Below are positions 6,856 to 17,614 of a stretch of 18,132 nt of DNA, piece by piece. Made by a program: the position numbers and the translations under genes. Each line of letters opens with the position of its first letter. Positions within the stretch are counted from its first letter, which is position 1. The DNA is from Limnohabitans sp. (GTDB taxonomy: Bacteria > Pseudomonadota > Gammaproteobacteria > Burkholderiales > Burkholderiaceae_C). The notes beneath the pieces are model-generated. The model saw only the letters and a list, made by a program, of their open reading frames with translations. It ran no database searches and had not been told where the DNA came from. The stretch covers positions 1 through 18,132 of the forward strand of contig JAKFXJ010000189.1 of assembly GCA_021731425.1 (NCBI GenBank), read 5' to 3'.

Positions 6856-8063
6856 TCAAGTACAAAGCCAGCCGTTCGGGCTTTGGTGTCAATACCGTTG
6901 AAGACGACGAGCGCCGGGCCAGCCAGACACTGGTCTGGGCCACTGGCCTGACATTGGTTTTGGCGCTGGTTTGGGCGGCCTTGTTTGAGTTGGATGAAAT
7001 CACCCGAGGCCAAGGCAAGGTGATTCCAACCAGCAGGGAACAGGTCATTCAGAGTCTTGACTCAGGCGTCTTGAGTGAATTGTTTGTGCGCGAAGGCAGC
7101 GTGGTTGAAAAAGACCAAATTCTTTTGCGCATCGACGATGCGCGTTCGGGTGCCGTTTTCAGAGAAGCACAAGAGAAGTACCTTTCTTTGACCGCCTTGG
7201 CTGCTCGACTCAAGGCCGAAGCCTACGGCACTGCCCTGGTTTTCCCCCCTGAACTCAATGCACAACCCGATTTGATGCAGCAGGAACTGCAAGCTTTTAA
7301 TGCCCGCAAACGTTCACTGACGCAGTCACTGCAGGCCTTGGACACCTCACTGGCCGCCGTCAACCGTGAGTTGGTCATCACCGAACCCATGGTGCGTCAG
7401 GGCGTGATGTCTGAGGTTGAATTGCTGCGCCTCAAGCGACAGCAATCGGAGTTGATGGGGCAACGCGCCGAACGCCAAAACCGTTATCTGACGGATGCCA
7501 ACAACGAGTTGACCCGCGTGGCTTCTGAGCTTTCTCAGACCAAAGAAAACGCCTCCGCCCGCGAAGACGCCTTCCTGCGCACCACCATCCGCTCGCCGAT
7601 GAAAGGGGTGGTCAAGAATGTCCAAATCACCACGGTGGGCGGCGTGGTGCAAGCGGGGCAACCGATTTTGGAGATCGTGCCCACAGAAGATGAGATGCTG
7701 GTTGAAGCCTACGTCAAACCTTCCGAAGTGGCTTTCCTGAAAGTGGGTCAAGCCGCTGTGGTGAAGCTCACTGCTTATGACTTCAACAAATACGGTGGTA
7801 TCGAGGGTGTTCTGGAACACTTGAGTCCTGACACTTTGCGCGATGAAAAACAAAAGAAGCCTGGCAACCCCGTCGAGTTGGAAGAAGGCTTTTATCGGAT
7901 CATTGTCCGCGTGAAAGAGCCCACAGATTTGCGCAATGGTTTGCGCTTGGTTCCTTCACCCGGCATGACCGCTTCCGTGGAAATCCGGACGGGCTCCAAG
8001 ACCGTTCTGGAATACATCTTCCGTCCGCTTCAAAACGTCACGCAAGCCTTGCGTGAACGGTGA
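6852..8063 (+). CDS. HlyD-family membrane fusion protein of the type I system
   Basis: A 403-residue periplasmic adaptor linking the ABC exporter to the TolC-type channel. It has a short cytoplasmic N-terminus, one transmembrane helix (about 26-46), a split lipoyl-like domain (first half EQVIQSLDSGVLSELFVREG near 64-82, second half IRSPMKGVVKNVQ near 245-257), a coiled-coil hairpin between them (about 100-240), and a C-terminal beta domain ending in the HlyD signature area PGMTASVEIRTGSKTVLEY. Length is slightly shorter than E. coli HlyD (478), mostly through a shorter coiled coil, as in LapC-type proteins. The ATG overlaps the exporter stop by four bases, and GGGAG lies upstream, so the two are translationally coupled. 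Confidence 0.94.
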   Translation: MIKYKASRSGFGVNTVEDDERRASQTLVWATGLTLVLALVWAALFELDEITRGQGKVIPTSREQVIQSLDSGVLSELFVREGSVVEKDQILLRIDDARSGAVFREAQEKYLSLTALAARLKAEAYGTALVFPPELNAQPDLMQQELQAFNARKRSLTQSLQALDTSLAAVNRELVITEPMVRQGVMSEVELLRLKRQQSELMGQRAERQNRYLTDANNELTRVASELSQTKENASAREDAFLRTTIRSPMKGVVKNVQITTVGGVVQAGQPILEIVPTEDEMLVEAYVKPSEVAFLKVGQAAVVKLTAYDFNKYGGIEGVLEHLSPDTLRDEKQKKPGNPVELEEGFYRIIVRVKEPTDLRNGLRLVPSPGMTASVEIRTGSKTVLEYIFRPLQNVTQALRER

Positions 8064-8091
8064 TCTTTCAACTTCAAGCTGGATCCTTCCT

Positions 8092-8763
8092 ATGTCCCAA
8101 GAAACTTCGGCTGTGATCGATTCAAATCGATTCACAACAAACAGCAAACCCAAAGCTTTATCCAAGGCGCTCGCACAGACACCTCAGTTTTTGAGCACGG
8201 CTGAAGCCGCTCGGATGCTGGGTCTGTCCACCACCTTGGTGCAGACTTTGGTCGATCAAGGTGACCTCAAAGGATGGAAAACACGGGGTGGCCATCGGCG
8301 CATCTCCCTGGACTCGATTCAGGTTTACCAAACGGACGGCCGACATATGTCCGGCTCCTCCTACAAGTCCTCGGTCAAGCCCAAGGTCACGATCGTGATC
8401 GAATCGCCCGCTTTGTTTACCGAGCTCAAAGCGGAATGCGAACTCTGGAACATGCCTGTGGATGTCCGCTTCTTTGACTCAGTCACAGAAGCATTGCTTG
8501 AACTCTCCAGCCAAAAGCCAGACATGATGGTGGTTGAGATGTCAATGCCCAGGCCCCAGCAAGAAAAGACATTTCAGGCACTGGAGAACTTCAACCAACG
8601 TGGTCACAGCCCTTTGTCGGTTGTGTTGATCACGGCTGAAAAAGCTTTGAGGGCCAGCATGCCTGACGGGGCCAGTTCTGCGATCCAGGTGGTCTCGGGC
8701 CCCATGTCGGTGGTTTGGCTGCACGCCTATCTCACGGGCGTGATTGCGTCGTACAGAGTTTGA
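8092..8763 (+). CDS. HTH DNA-binding protein fused to a degenerate receiver domain
   Basis: A 223-residue protein, 28 bases after the adaptor gene and so probably the last operon member. Residues 32-80 form a MerR/excisionase (BldC-like) winged HTH: FLSTAEAARMLGLS, then the telltale TRGGHRRISLDSI. Residues about 97-205 look like a CheY-type receiver (KVTIVIESPALF, PDMMVVEMSMP, LSVVLITAEKAL), but the key residues are replaced: the acidic pair is I-E, the phospho-acceptor position is E149, and the invariant Lys before Pro is Gly (VVSGP). Thr181 is kept. Hence no classical phosphorylation is expected; Glu at the acceptor site may mimic the active state or the domain may bind another partner. Regulation of the secretion operon or its adhesin is a guess from position. 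ATG 8092 is preferred over a GTG at 8053 lying inside the preceding gene. No clear ribosome site. Confidence 0.82.
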   Translation: MSQETSAVIDSNRFTTNSKPKALSKALAQTPQFLSTAEAARMLGLSTTLVQTLVDQGDLKGWKTRGGHRRISLDSIQVYQTDGRHMSGSSYKSSVKPKVTIVIESPALFTELKAECELWNMPVDVRFFDSVTEALLELSSQKPDMMVVEMSMPRPQQEKTFQALENFNQRGHSPLSVVLITAEKALRASMPDGASSAIQVVSGPMSVVWLHAYLTGVIASYRV

Positions 8764-8838
8764 AACGGGGAGCCGGTAGCCGGGTCATGCACAAAGTGCC
8801 GTTGGATATGGTGAGCCAAGGTCTTTTTTGCAGTGAAA

Positions 8839-8914
8839 TGGTGCGGCTGGCGGGGATCGAACCCACGACCCTTGGCTTCGGAGGCCAATACTCTATCCAC
8901 TGAGCTACAGCCGC
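8839..8914 (-). tRNA. tRNA-Arg (anticodon CCG)
   Basis: The minus strand folds as a standard 76-base tRNA: acceptor GCGGCTG/CAGCCGC, discriminator A, encoded CCA (8839-8841), TA at positions 8-9, D-arm GCTC...GAGT, anticodon arm TTGGC-CTCCGAA-GCCAA with CCG at 8879-8881, and TTCGATC T-loop. It reads CGG codons. It converges with the HTH gene, ending 75 bases from that stop. Confidence 0.96.
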
Positions 8915-8930
8915 ACTTTTCAGATTTTGG

Positions 8931-8936
8931 ATTATC
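8931..8936 (-). promoter_or_regulatory. Candidate -10 box for the tRNA gene
   Basis: On the minus strand GATAAT (five of six consensus bases) lies 16 bases before the tRNA 5' end, a usual distance. No convincing -35 box is seen 16-18 bases upstream, so only the -10 is called. Confidence 0.35.
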
Positions 8937-8963
8937 TCACGCCTGCATCTTCACTTATCCGTT

Positions 8964-8996
8964 TTGCAAGATCTGTGAAGGGTGCACCGCTATAAT
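8964..8996 (+). promoter_or_regulatory. Candidate promoter of the cytochrome c gene
   Basis: A perfect TATAAT at 8991-8996 lies 59 bases before the cytochrome start. The best -35-like hexamer, TTGCAA at 8964-8969, is 21 bases away, which is too far; closer positions match poorly. The -10 is convincing, the -35 is not. Confidence 0.5.
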
Positions 8997-9055
8997 GCGG
9001 GGTTGATTTCGATCAACACATTGGCCATTGCGGCCACGCCCCTACAGAGGATCTC

Positions 9056-9571
9056 ATGAGCGACAACAGCCACGATCAGCACGAAGCCCACACCGGCCCC
9101 GTTAAAACACCCAAGCAGATGCTTTTGCTGAGTTTGGCCTCCTTCGTCATTCCAGTGTTCATCATCATTGGCCTGGTTTTTTATGTGACTTCGGCCAACA
9201 AGCCTGCCGCGGGTGCCGTCGACACTGAAAAAGCAACCGCCATGCGCATCCAGAAAATTGGCGCTGTGGAAGTTCGTGATGCCAACCGTCCGCTCAAAGC
9301 AGGCGCTGAAGTCTACAAAGCCCAATGCGCGGCTTGCCACGATGCAGGTGCTGCTGGCGCCCCCAAATTTGCCGATGCTGGCGCTTGGGGAGCACGTCTG
9401 GGCCAAGGTCTTGAAGGCCTGGTGAATTCCGCCCTCAAAGGCAAGGGCGCCATGGGTGCACAAGGTGGTGGCGATTTCAACGACACAGAAATTGCCCGTG
9501 CAGTGGTCCATTTGGTCAATGCTGGCGGCGGCAAGTTTGACGAGCCTAAAGCCCCCGAAGCGGCCAAGTAA
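9056..9571 (+). CDS. Membrane-anchored cytochrome c5-type protein
   Basis: A 171-residue single-haem cytochrome c. A short His/Asp-rich N-terminus is followed by one hydrophobic segment (about 22-46) that probably stays as an anchor, a linker, then the haem site CAACH (91-95) and a likely axial Met133 in KGAMGAQGG. It resembles the c5 family of electron carriers found in betaproteobacteria, facing the periplasm and passing electrons between respiratory complexes; the exact partner is unknown. The Gly/Ala-rich tail ends in a Lys-Pro-Ala segment. ATG 9056 has AGAGGA upstream at good spacing. It is monocistronic: promoter upstream, strong terminator 18 bases after the stop. Confidence 0.9.
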   Translation: MSDNSHDQHEAHTGPVKTPKQMLLLSLASFVIPVFIIIGLVFYVTSANKPAAGAVDTEKATAMRIQKIGAVEVRDANRPLKAGAEVYKAQCAACHDAGAAGAPKFADAGAWGARLGQGLEGLVNSALKGKGAMGAQGGGDFNDTEIARAVVHLVNAGGGKFDEPKAPEAAK

Positions 9572-9589
9572 GCTTGCAGCTTCACCCTC

Positions 9590-9620
9590 AAAAAAACCGA
9601 CCTTCCTGGTCGGTTTTTTT
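9590..9620. terminator. Bidirectional Rho-independent terminator
   Basis: ACCGACC (9596-9602) pairs with GGTCGGT (9608-9614) around TTCCT. Seven A precede the CCGACC core and seven T follow GGTCGG, so it works on both strands: for the cytochrome gene (plus) and for the convergent minus-strand operon whose last stop is at 9625. Confidence 0.92.
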
Positions 9621-9624
9621 ACGC

Positions 9625-10170
9625 CTACTGGCTGGCCTTGTGTCTTTCTTGGGGGCTCATCACATAGCCATATTGGGCAGGCAAATCGCCGGCAACGGTT
9701 TCCTCCAATGACCACAGCGCCGACTCGATGGCCTGTGCAGCCCTTGGCACATCAAATGTGTGCACCAATCCCAAACCCATGGTGGAGTGCAAATAGACCT
9801 TGCCGTTTTCGTCCACCAGACATTTGTTCACTTCAGTCAATGTGCCGGTGTGTGAACTCACAGCAAAATCATCCCCAATGCGCCAGATGTGGGGGGTCGC
9901 TTCGAGCTCGATGTACACCCGTTGCGGTCCGTTCTGAAAGTACCACCGCCCCAGTGCATCGGCCTCGTAGTTGCGGTGGATGAAGTCGATCAGTTTTTCA
10001 TGCCGCAAGACCGAACCTTTGGCGCCCGGTATGCCGCTTTGAAATGCGCCAAGTGCCTGCGCCCTGTCGTCGCGCATCCACCATTGCCCTCGGCTGTCCA
10101 GACCCAACCATCCAAAACAATCGGGAACATCGGGCCACTTGGCCATGGCTTGCCGAACGATGTCATCCAT
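9625..10170 (-). CDS. Conserved protein of unknown function
   Basis: A 181-residue soluble protein that I recognise as a conserved burkholderial type but cannot assign a function. It starts MDDIVRQAMAKWPDVPDCFG and has short motifs WLGLDSRGQWWMRDD, LIDFIHRNYEADALG and RWYFQNGPQRVYIELE, rich in Trp, Tyr and acidic residues, with no signal peptide, membrane segment or obvious catalytic motif. ATG 10168-10170 is well supported by ACAGGAGA eight bases upstream; a longer in-frame start at 10290 would lie deep in the hydrolase gene. It overlaps the upstream hydrolase stop by 8 bases (ATGGATGA), so the two are probably coupled. A family name of the DUF29xx series is possible but I am not certain of the number. 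Confidence 0.82.
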   Translation of the reverse strand: MDDIVRQAMAKWPDVPDCFGWLGLDSRGQWWMRDDRAQALGAFQSGIPGAKGSVLRHEKLIDFIHRNYEADALGRWYFQNGPQRVYIELEATPHIWRIGDDFAVSSHTGTLTEVNKCLVDENGKVYLHSTMGLGLVHTFDVPRAAQAIESALWSLEETVAGDLPAQYGYVMSPQERHKASQ

Positions 10171-11176
10171 AGCTTGAATCTCCTGTTTTCTCGCTTTGCC
10201 CGGCAGCCTGCAACAGCCACCCACCCACCGCATTGGGCATGGCCCGCACATGTCCGGGCCAGCGCCCTTGCGCAAAACCCACATGGCCACCGTGCTCAGG
10301 CTGCCACAAGGTCACGCTGGGCGATACATCACTGGCTAGCGGCAAACTGTCAGCAGGTATAAAAGGGTCGTTCAAGGCATTGAGCGCCAATGCGGGCAAG
10401 CGGATGTCCCCCATCTTGGCTTTGGCCGATGCACGCGTCCAGTAATCGGCCGTGTCTTTGAAGCCATGCACGGGCGCCGTGAAGACATTGTCAAAGGCAT
10501 ACAGGTCTTTGGCGGCCAACAAAGCATCTTTGTCGAACAAACCCGGGTGTTGGGCCCATTTGGCCATGGCTTTGGGCTTCATGCTGCGCAAAAACATGGG
10601 CGTGTAGATGTGGCGGTTCAGGCCTCGCCCAATGGCCAGTCCGCTTTGCATCAGGTCCAAGGGTGAACAGACAGAGGCCACCGCATCCACCTGCTTGCAA
10701 GCTTGGTGGCCATGTTCTGCGGCCCACCGCATCAAGGCATTGCCACCCAAAGAAACACCTGCCGCCAGCATTTTTTGACCACCACAAGCCTGATGTTCTT
10801 GACGAAAGCGCTCGAGCACCCAGTCGATTTCCTCGTGGTCGCCAGAATGGTAAGCACGTGGCGCGTGGTTCAGCTCTCCGCTGCAACCTCGAAAATGTGG
10901 CAAAGCAAAATTCACATCCTGCTCAGCCGCCCAATCGGCAAATGCCTGTGCGTAGTGGCTGTCTGAAGAGCCCTCGAGGCCATGAAACAAGACCAACAAT
11001 GGTCGATCGGCGCGACTTGCTGCTTGTTTGTCGACATCCAGGAAATCGCCATCGGGTGTGGCCCAGCGCTCTCGCAGCAAAGGCCTTTTGGGGCCCCATC
11101 GCCGCTTGGCGTAAAGCGCTGACCAGATGGTTTGGGCGTGTCCGCCTGGCAGCCAGGCGGGTGCGTGATCAAGCAT
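10163..11176 (-). CDS. YheT-like alpha/beta hydrolase
   Basis: A 337-residue alpha/beta-fold hydrolase of the YheT (COG0429) group. The N-terminal WLPGGHAQTIWSAL is typical of the family, as is the oxyanion-strand LVLFHGLEGSSDSHY. The catalytic triad is visible: nucleophile S142 in GVSLGGN, D270 in LNALNDPF and H298 in EHGGHVGF. Homologues act as esterases or lipid-modifying hydrolases, but the physiological substrate is not known, so only hydrolase activity is inferred. No signal peptide; probably cytoplasmic. It follows the NTF2-like gene by 5 bases and overlaps the next gene by 8, forming a tight three-gene operon. Confidence 0.93.
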   Translation of the reverse strand: MLDHAPAWLPGGHAQTIWSALYAKRRWGPKRPLLRERWATPDGDFLDVDKQAASRADRPLLVLFHGLEGSSDSHYAQAFADWAAEQDVNFALPHFRGCSGELNHAPRAYHSGDHEEIDWVLERFRQEHQACGGQKMLAAGVSLGGNALMRWAAEHGHQACKQVDAVASVCSPLDLMQSGLAIGRGLNRHIYTPMFLRSMKPKAMAKWAQHPGLFDKDALLAAKDLYAFDNVFTAPVHGFKDTADYWTRASAKAKMGDIRLPALALNALNDPFIPADSLPLASDVSPSVTLWQPEHGGHVGFAQGRWPGHVRAMPNAVGGWLLQAAGQSEKTGDSSYG

Positions 11177-11181
11177 TTTTT

Positions 11182-11631
11182 TCAGTGCAAAACTGTGGGT
11201 TTGACCCCCACATCGGCAGCATCTTTGGGTGTGCCCGGGCTGGCGTGGTGGGCGACCATTCTCCAGCCTTGTGGCGTCTGGTGGTACACGTTCGTGGCAA
11301 TCACATAAGCTTGCTGAGCGCCCTGCGGCGTGATGACTTCCACCCTTTCAACGAGGTGGTGCACTGAGCTGGTCAGCGACTGAACTTTGTGCATCCGCTC
11401 GGGAAAAGCCTGCACACTGCCATTGTTGAACATGGCTTCAAATGTGGCCCGAATGGCCCCTGCGCCGATCAGGCGGCCACCGCCAGGATGCACACACACG
11501 ATGTCATCTTCCTCCGCCCAGCAAGCCATCAGCTGTTCGATGTCGGCGTTGTGCAGCGCTTCGTAAAAGGCCTGCTCTATGTCTTCGGGCGTGCCGCCAA
11601 CGACGGCCGCCTGCAGTTTCGTGCGTTTCAT
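11182..11631 (-). CDS. NTF2/SnoaL-like domain protein
   Basis: A 149-residue protein with the cone-shaped NTF2-like fold pattern: helix IEQAFYEALHNADIEQLMACW, strand DDIVCVHPGGGRLIG, GAGAIRATFEAMF, and a final sheet with VYHQTPQGWRMVAHHASP. It resembles the SnoaL_3/DUF4440 group, whose members bind small ligands or act as isomerases, hydratases or accessory proteins; which applies here is unknown. It is the first gene of the minus-strand operon with the hydrolase. The Shine-Dalgarno is weak. A symmetrical site lies 46 bases upstream of the start (11678-11695). Confidence 0.88.
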   Translation of the reverse strand: MKRTKLQAAVVGGTPEDIEQAFYEALHNADIEQLMACWAEEDDIVCVHPGGGRLIGAGAIRATFEAMFNNGSVQAFPERMHKVQSLTSSVHHLVERVEVITPQGAQQAYVIATNVYHQTPQGWRMVAHHASPGTPKDAADVGVKPTVLH

Positions 11632-11677
11632 GAGCTTGTCTTGTTCAAGGGAGTCATCGCTTCATTTTGCCTTGTTT

Positions 11678-11695
11678 CACAGGTGTAAACCTGTG
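11678..11695. promoter_or_regulatory. 18-bp palindrome upstream of the NTF2/hydrolase operon
   Basis: CACAGGT and ACCTGTG are perfect inverted 7-bp arms around GTAA. The site lies between the atp terminator and the operon's first start codon, where an operator would be expected. No T-run follows. The binding protein is unknown. Confidence 0.45.
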
Positions 11696-11733
11696 CGTTG
11701 TCTTACCCCATCGCTTCGCAGCACGTCACCAAG

Positions 11734-11767
11734 AAAAAACCCGGCCACAGAGAACTGTGCCGGGTTT
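11734..11767 (-). terminator. Rho-independent terminator of the atp operon
   Basis: On the minus strand AAACCCGGCACAG pairs with CTGTGGCCGGGTTT (one bulged G) around a TTCT loop and runs into six T (11734-11739). It lies 50 bases after the atpC stop and separates the atp operon from the NTF2/hydrolase operon on the same strand. Confidence 0.9.
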
Positions 11768-11816
11768 GAGTCTGAGCCCTGTTACCAGGGTCAAAGCATC
11801 TGAAAAGCGCAAACTT

Positions 11817-12230
11817 TTATTTTTTGCGGTACTTGCGCAAGGCCGACAACTGAGCCGCCAAAACAGCCAATTCGGACTGGGCCACGGCCAAGTCGATTTC
11901 GCTTTTGGCGTTGCGCAGGGCTTCTTCGGCTACTTGCTTGGCCGCGTTGGCTTTTTCTTCGTCGAGGTCTTTGCCGCGAATAGCGGTGTCGGACATCACG
12001 GTCACGCAGTCGGGCTGCACTTCCAGAATGCCACCGGCCACGAAAACGAATTCTTCGCCGCCGTCAGCCTTCTCGATGCGAACCGACCCGGCCTTGATGC
12101 GGGTGATCAGCGGCGTATGGCGTGGGTAAATGCCCAGTTCGCCAGACTCACCGGGCAAGGCCACAAAGCGGGCTTCACCCGACCAGATGGACTCTTCGGC
12201 ACTGACCACATCAACGTGGATGGTGTTCAT
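11817..12230 (-). CDS. atpC: F1Fo ATP synthase epsilon subunit
   Basis: A 137-residue epsilon subunit of the F1 central stalk, which couples rotation to the c-ring and can inhibit ATP hydrolysis. The N-terminal beta-sandwich is clear ([54 protein letters not shown]), followed by the two-helix C-terminal domain with [18 protein letters not shown]. Usual length. ATG 12228-12230 has a strong AAGGAG site upstream. Last gene of the atp operon, followed by its terminator. Confidence 0.97.
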   Translation of the reverse strand: MNTIHVDVVSAEESIWSGEARFVALPGESGELGIYPRHTPLITRIKAGSVRIEKADGGEEFVFVAGGILEVQPDCVTVMSDTAIRGKDLDEEKANAAKQVAEEALRNAKSEIDLAVAQSELAVLAAQLSALRKYRKK

Positions 12231-12300
12231 GTTTACTCCTTAAAAAGGTGCGTTCAAGCGGAGATCGGGGAGACTGGTTCAGCCACCCCGAGGCTCTGCT

Positions 12301-14627
<2,327 letters not shown>

Positions 14628-14654
14628 CAGAGGCTCCTTTTGATCAGGTAGAAA

Positions 14655-16208
14655 TTAAGCAAAGCTTTTCTTGAAAGCGGCCACAGCGGTGTTCAATTCG
14701 GCTTCAGCCTCTTTGTCCATTGCTTTGGAGCTTTCGATCTTGGCCAGCAAAGCAGCGCACGAATCCTTCAGGTAAGCGTGCAAACCGTGCTCAAAAGCCA
14801 AGACTTTTTTGACATCGATGTCGTCCATGTAACCCTTGTTCACCGCAAACAGGCTGGCACCCATCAGGCTGATGGACAGCGGGCTGTACTGGGCTTGCTT
14901 GAGCAATTCGGTCACGCGGGCACCGCGGTCGAGCTGCTTGCGTGTGGACTCGTCCAAGTCGGAAGCGAACTGCGCGAACGCAGCCAATTCACGGTACTGG
15001 GCCAAGTCGGTACGGATACCGCCGGACTGACCTTTGATGATCTTGGTCTGAGCAGAGCTACCGACGCGGGACACCGAGATACCGGCGTTGATCGCAGGGC
15101 GGATACCGGCGTTGAACAAACTGGTTTCCAAGAAGATCTGACCGTCGGTGATCGAAATCACGTTGGTGGGCACGAAAGCAGACACGTCACCAGCTTGGGT
15201 TTCAATGATGGGCAGAGCCGTCAAAGAACCTGTTTTGCCTGTCACAGCACCTTTGGTGAAGGCTTCGACGTAGTCGGCATTCACGCGGGCTGCACGCTCG
15301 AGCAAACGGCTGTGCAGATAGAACACGTCGCCAGGGTAAGCTTCGCGGCCTGGTGGGCGGCGCAACAGCAGCGACACTTGACGGTAAGCCACAGCTTGCT
15401 TGGACAGGTCGTCATAAACGATCAAAGCGTCTTCGCCGCGGTCACGGAAGTATTCGCCCATGGTGCAGCCAGAGTAGGCCGACACGTACTGCATCGCTGC
15501 AGATTCAGAGGCGGAAGCGGCCACGACGATGGTGTATTCCATCGCGCCAGCTTGTTCCAGAGCGCGCACCACGTTTTTGATCGACGAGGCCTTTTGGCCA
15601 ATCGCGACGTAAACGCAGGTCATGTTCTGACCTTTTTGGTTGATGATGGCGTCAATCGCGACGGCGGTCTTGCCGGTCTGGCGGTCGCCAATGATCAATT
15701 CGCGCTGACCACGGCCCACGGGCACCATAGAGTCGATCGACTTCAGGCCGGTTTGCATAGGCTGGTCAACCGATTTACGTGCGATCACGCCAGGGGCGAC
15801 TTTTTCGATCACGTCGGTCATCTTGGCGTTGATCGGGCCTTTGCCGTCGATCGGCTGACCCAGTGCGTTCACCACGCGGCCAATCAGTTCGGGGCCCACG
15901 GGCACTTCCAGAATGCGGCCGGTGCACTTGACCGTGTCGCCTTCAGAGATGTGCTCGTACTCACCCAAGATCACGGCGCCGACCGAGTCACGCTCGAGGT
16001 TCAGGGCCAGACCGTAAGTGGCAGCACCTTGAGCGGTGGCCGGGAATTCGAGCATCTCGCCCTGCATCACATCGGACAGGCCGTGCACGCGAACGATACC
16101 GTCAGTCACAGACACCACGGTGCCCTGGTTGCGGATATCGGCGCTGGCGGACAGCCCTTCAATGCGGCTCTTGATCAGTTCAGAAATTTCTGCGGGATTG
16201 AGTTGCAT
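14655..16208 (-). CDS. atpA: F1Fo ATP synthase alpha subunit
   Basis: A 517-residue alpha subunit, the non-catalytic nucleotide-binding partner of beta. Walker A GDRQTGKT is at 174-181, and [10 protein letters not shown] contains the Arg that reaches into the catalytic site. The N-terminal helix that holds delta and b ([16 protein letters not shown]) is present. AAGGAAAG precedes ATG 16206-16208. A 680-codon open frame on the opposite strand is only a codon-bias shadow. Confidence 0.98.
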   Translation of the reverse strand: MQLNPAEISELIKSRIEGLSASADIRNQGTVVSVTDGIVRVHGLSDVMQGEMLEFPATAQGAATYGLALNLERDSVGAVILGEYEHISEGDTVKCTGRILEVPVGPELIGRVVNALGQPIDGKGPINAKMTDVIEKVAPGVIARKSVDQPMQTGLKSIDSMVPVGRGQRELIIGDRQTGKTAVAIDAIINQKGQNMTCVYVAIGQKASSIKNVVRALEQAGAMEYTIVVAASASESAAMQYVSAYSGCTMGEYFRDRGEDALIVYDDLSKQAVAYRQVSLLLRRPPGREAYPGDVFYLHSRLLERAARVNADYVEAFTKGAVTGKTGSLTALPIIETQAGDVSAFVPTNVISITDGQIFLETSLFNAGIRPAINAGISVSRVGSSAQTKIIKGQSGGIRTDLAQYRELAAFAQFASDLDESTRKQLDRGARVTELLKQAQYSPLSISLMGASLFAVNKGYMDDIDVKKVLAFEHGLHAYLKDSCAALLAKIESSKAMDKEAEAELNTAVAAFKKSFA

Positions 16209-16250
16209 GACTCTTTCCTTCTTTCTTTAAATATGTCCGGTCTCACCCGC

Positions 16251-16781
16251 TTAAGCGGTGAGGGCCGATTTCATTTGTTCCAGTCGGGCCTTGACAGAGG
16301 TATCGAGCACCTCGTCGCCCACCACCACACGGATGCCACCGATCAAAGCGGCATCGAGCTCGACGCTCACATTGAGCTTGCGCGCAAAGCGTTTTTCGAG
16401 CGTGGACGACAAGTCGGCCAAGGCCGAGGCGTCGATGGGGAATGCGCTGTAGACCACCGCGTCAGCGGTGCCACCTTGTGCATTCATGAGGGCCCGGTAC
16501 TGCTGTGCAACCACAGGCAGCGCACTGAGACGGCGGTTTTCGATCACCAGGCGCAGGAAGTTCTTGCCAGCCTCGGGCAGTGCTGTGCGCACCACGCCAG
16601 AGATCAGCTCGAATGCCTGCTCATCGGACACTTTGGGGCTGTCGACAAACTGTTGCAATTGCGCGTTTTCCGCAACTGCGGCCAGTTCATCCAGCCAAGC
16701 GGCCGTGCCAGCAAGATCGGATGCCTGCGCCTTGAACAGCGCTTCGGCATAAGGGCGGGCGATGGTAGCAAGTTCTGCCAT
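16251..16781 (-). CDS. atpH: F1Fo ATP synthase delta subunit
   Basis: A 176-residue delta subunit that clamps the peripheral stalk to the top of F1. The N-terminal helical domain starts [17 protein letters not shown], and the C-terminal signature [19 protein letters not shown] is typical of OSCP/delta. Length is normal. It lies between atpF and atpA with short gaps, and a weak GAAG ribosome site precedes ATG 16779-16781. Confidence 0.97.
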   Translation of the reverse strand: MAELATIARPYAEALFKAQASDLAGTAAWLDELAAVAENAQLQQFVDSPKVSDEQAFELISGVVRTALPEAGKNFLRLVIENRRLSALPVVAQQYRALMNAQGGTADAVVYSAFPIDASALADLSSTLEKRFARKLNVSVELDAALIGGIRVVVGDEVLDTSVKARLEQMKSALTA

Positions 16782-16803
16782 GGTCTTCTCTGGCTGGAGC
16801 TTC

Positions 16804-17274
16804 TTACAGCTCGGTCTTGAGGCGGCTCAGCAGATCAGCGTGGACACCGGCATTGACCTCCTTGCGGAGAATCTGCTCGGCGCCTTTCACGGCCAAAGCT
16901 GCAACCTGCTCACGCAGGGCTTCACGCGCTTTGACAGCTTCCTGCTCAGCTTCAGCTTTTGCAGCAGCGATGATCTTGTTGCCTTCTTCGGTGGCACGTG
17001 CTTTGGCTTCGTCAACGATGCCATTTGCACGGCGCTCGGCGTCAGCCAAGCGCGAAGCCGTCTCGTTGCGCGATTTGGCCAACTCGGACTCGACACGCGC
17101 GTTGGCGCTGCTGAGTTCGGCTTTGGCTTTGTCGGCGGCAGCGAGGCCGTCAGCGATTTTCAGTGCCCGTTCGTCGAGCGCTTTTGTGATCGGGGGCCAC
17201 ACGAATTTCATCGTGAACCACACCAGAATCGCAAAAACGATCATCTGAATGAACAGAGTAGCGTTAATGTTCAC
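16804..17274 (-). CDS. atpF: F1Fo ATP synthase b subunit
   Basis: A 156-residue b subunit, the peripheral stator: one N-terminal transmembrane helix (about 5-26, [21 protein letters not shown]) and a long charged Ala/Lys/Glu coiled coil (about 32-150) that binds delta. Length matches E. coli b (156). The start codon is GTG (17272-17274), supported by AGAAGGA with seven-base spacing and by the conserved MNINATL beginning. Only one b gene is present, so a homodimer is expected. Confidence 0.97.
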   Translation of the reverse strand: MNINATLFIQMIVFAILVWFTMKFVWPPITKALDERALKIADGLAAADKAKAELSSANARVESELAKSRNETASRLADAERRANGIVDEAKARATEEGNKIIAAAKAEAEQEAVKAREALREQVAALAVKGAEQILRKEVNAGVHADLLSRLKTEL

Positions 17275-17310
17275 GGTTCAATCCTTCTTCTGTTGGAAGA
17301 GGTGCGTGGA

Positions 17311-17568
<258 letters not shown>

Positions 17569-17614
17569 CTAAAGTGAGTGGAAAAAGAAAGAAAAAACAA
17601 AGGGAAAATTGTCA

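Noticed and set aside
8764..8838. Terminator after the HTH gene
   Set aside because: A run of T at about 8823-8829 exists, but the only stem before it is TTGG/CCAA, too weak to call.
8841..8916. tRNA boundaries using GTGCGGC/GCCGCAC as the acceptor stem
   Set aside because: This register puts the D-arm two bases out of place and leaves no CCA. Shifting to GCGGCTG/CAGCCGC gives the TA at 8-9, discriminator A and encoded CCA.
14778..16820. 680-codon open frame on the plus strand
   Set aside because: It is antisense to atpA and atpH, runs through both, and has a His/Gln/Gly-rich translation without domain features. It is a codon-bias shadow.
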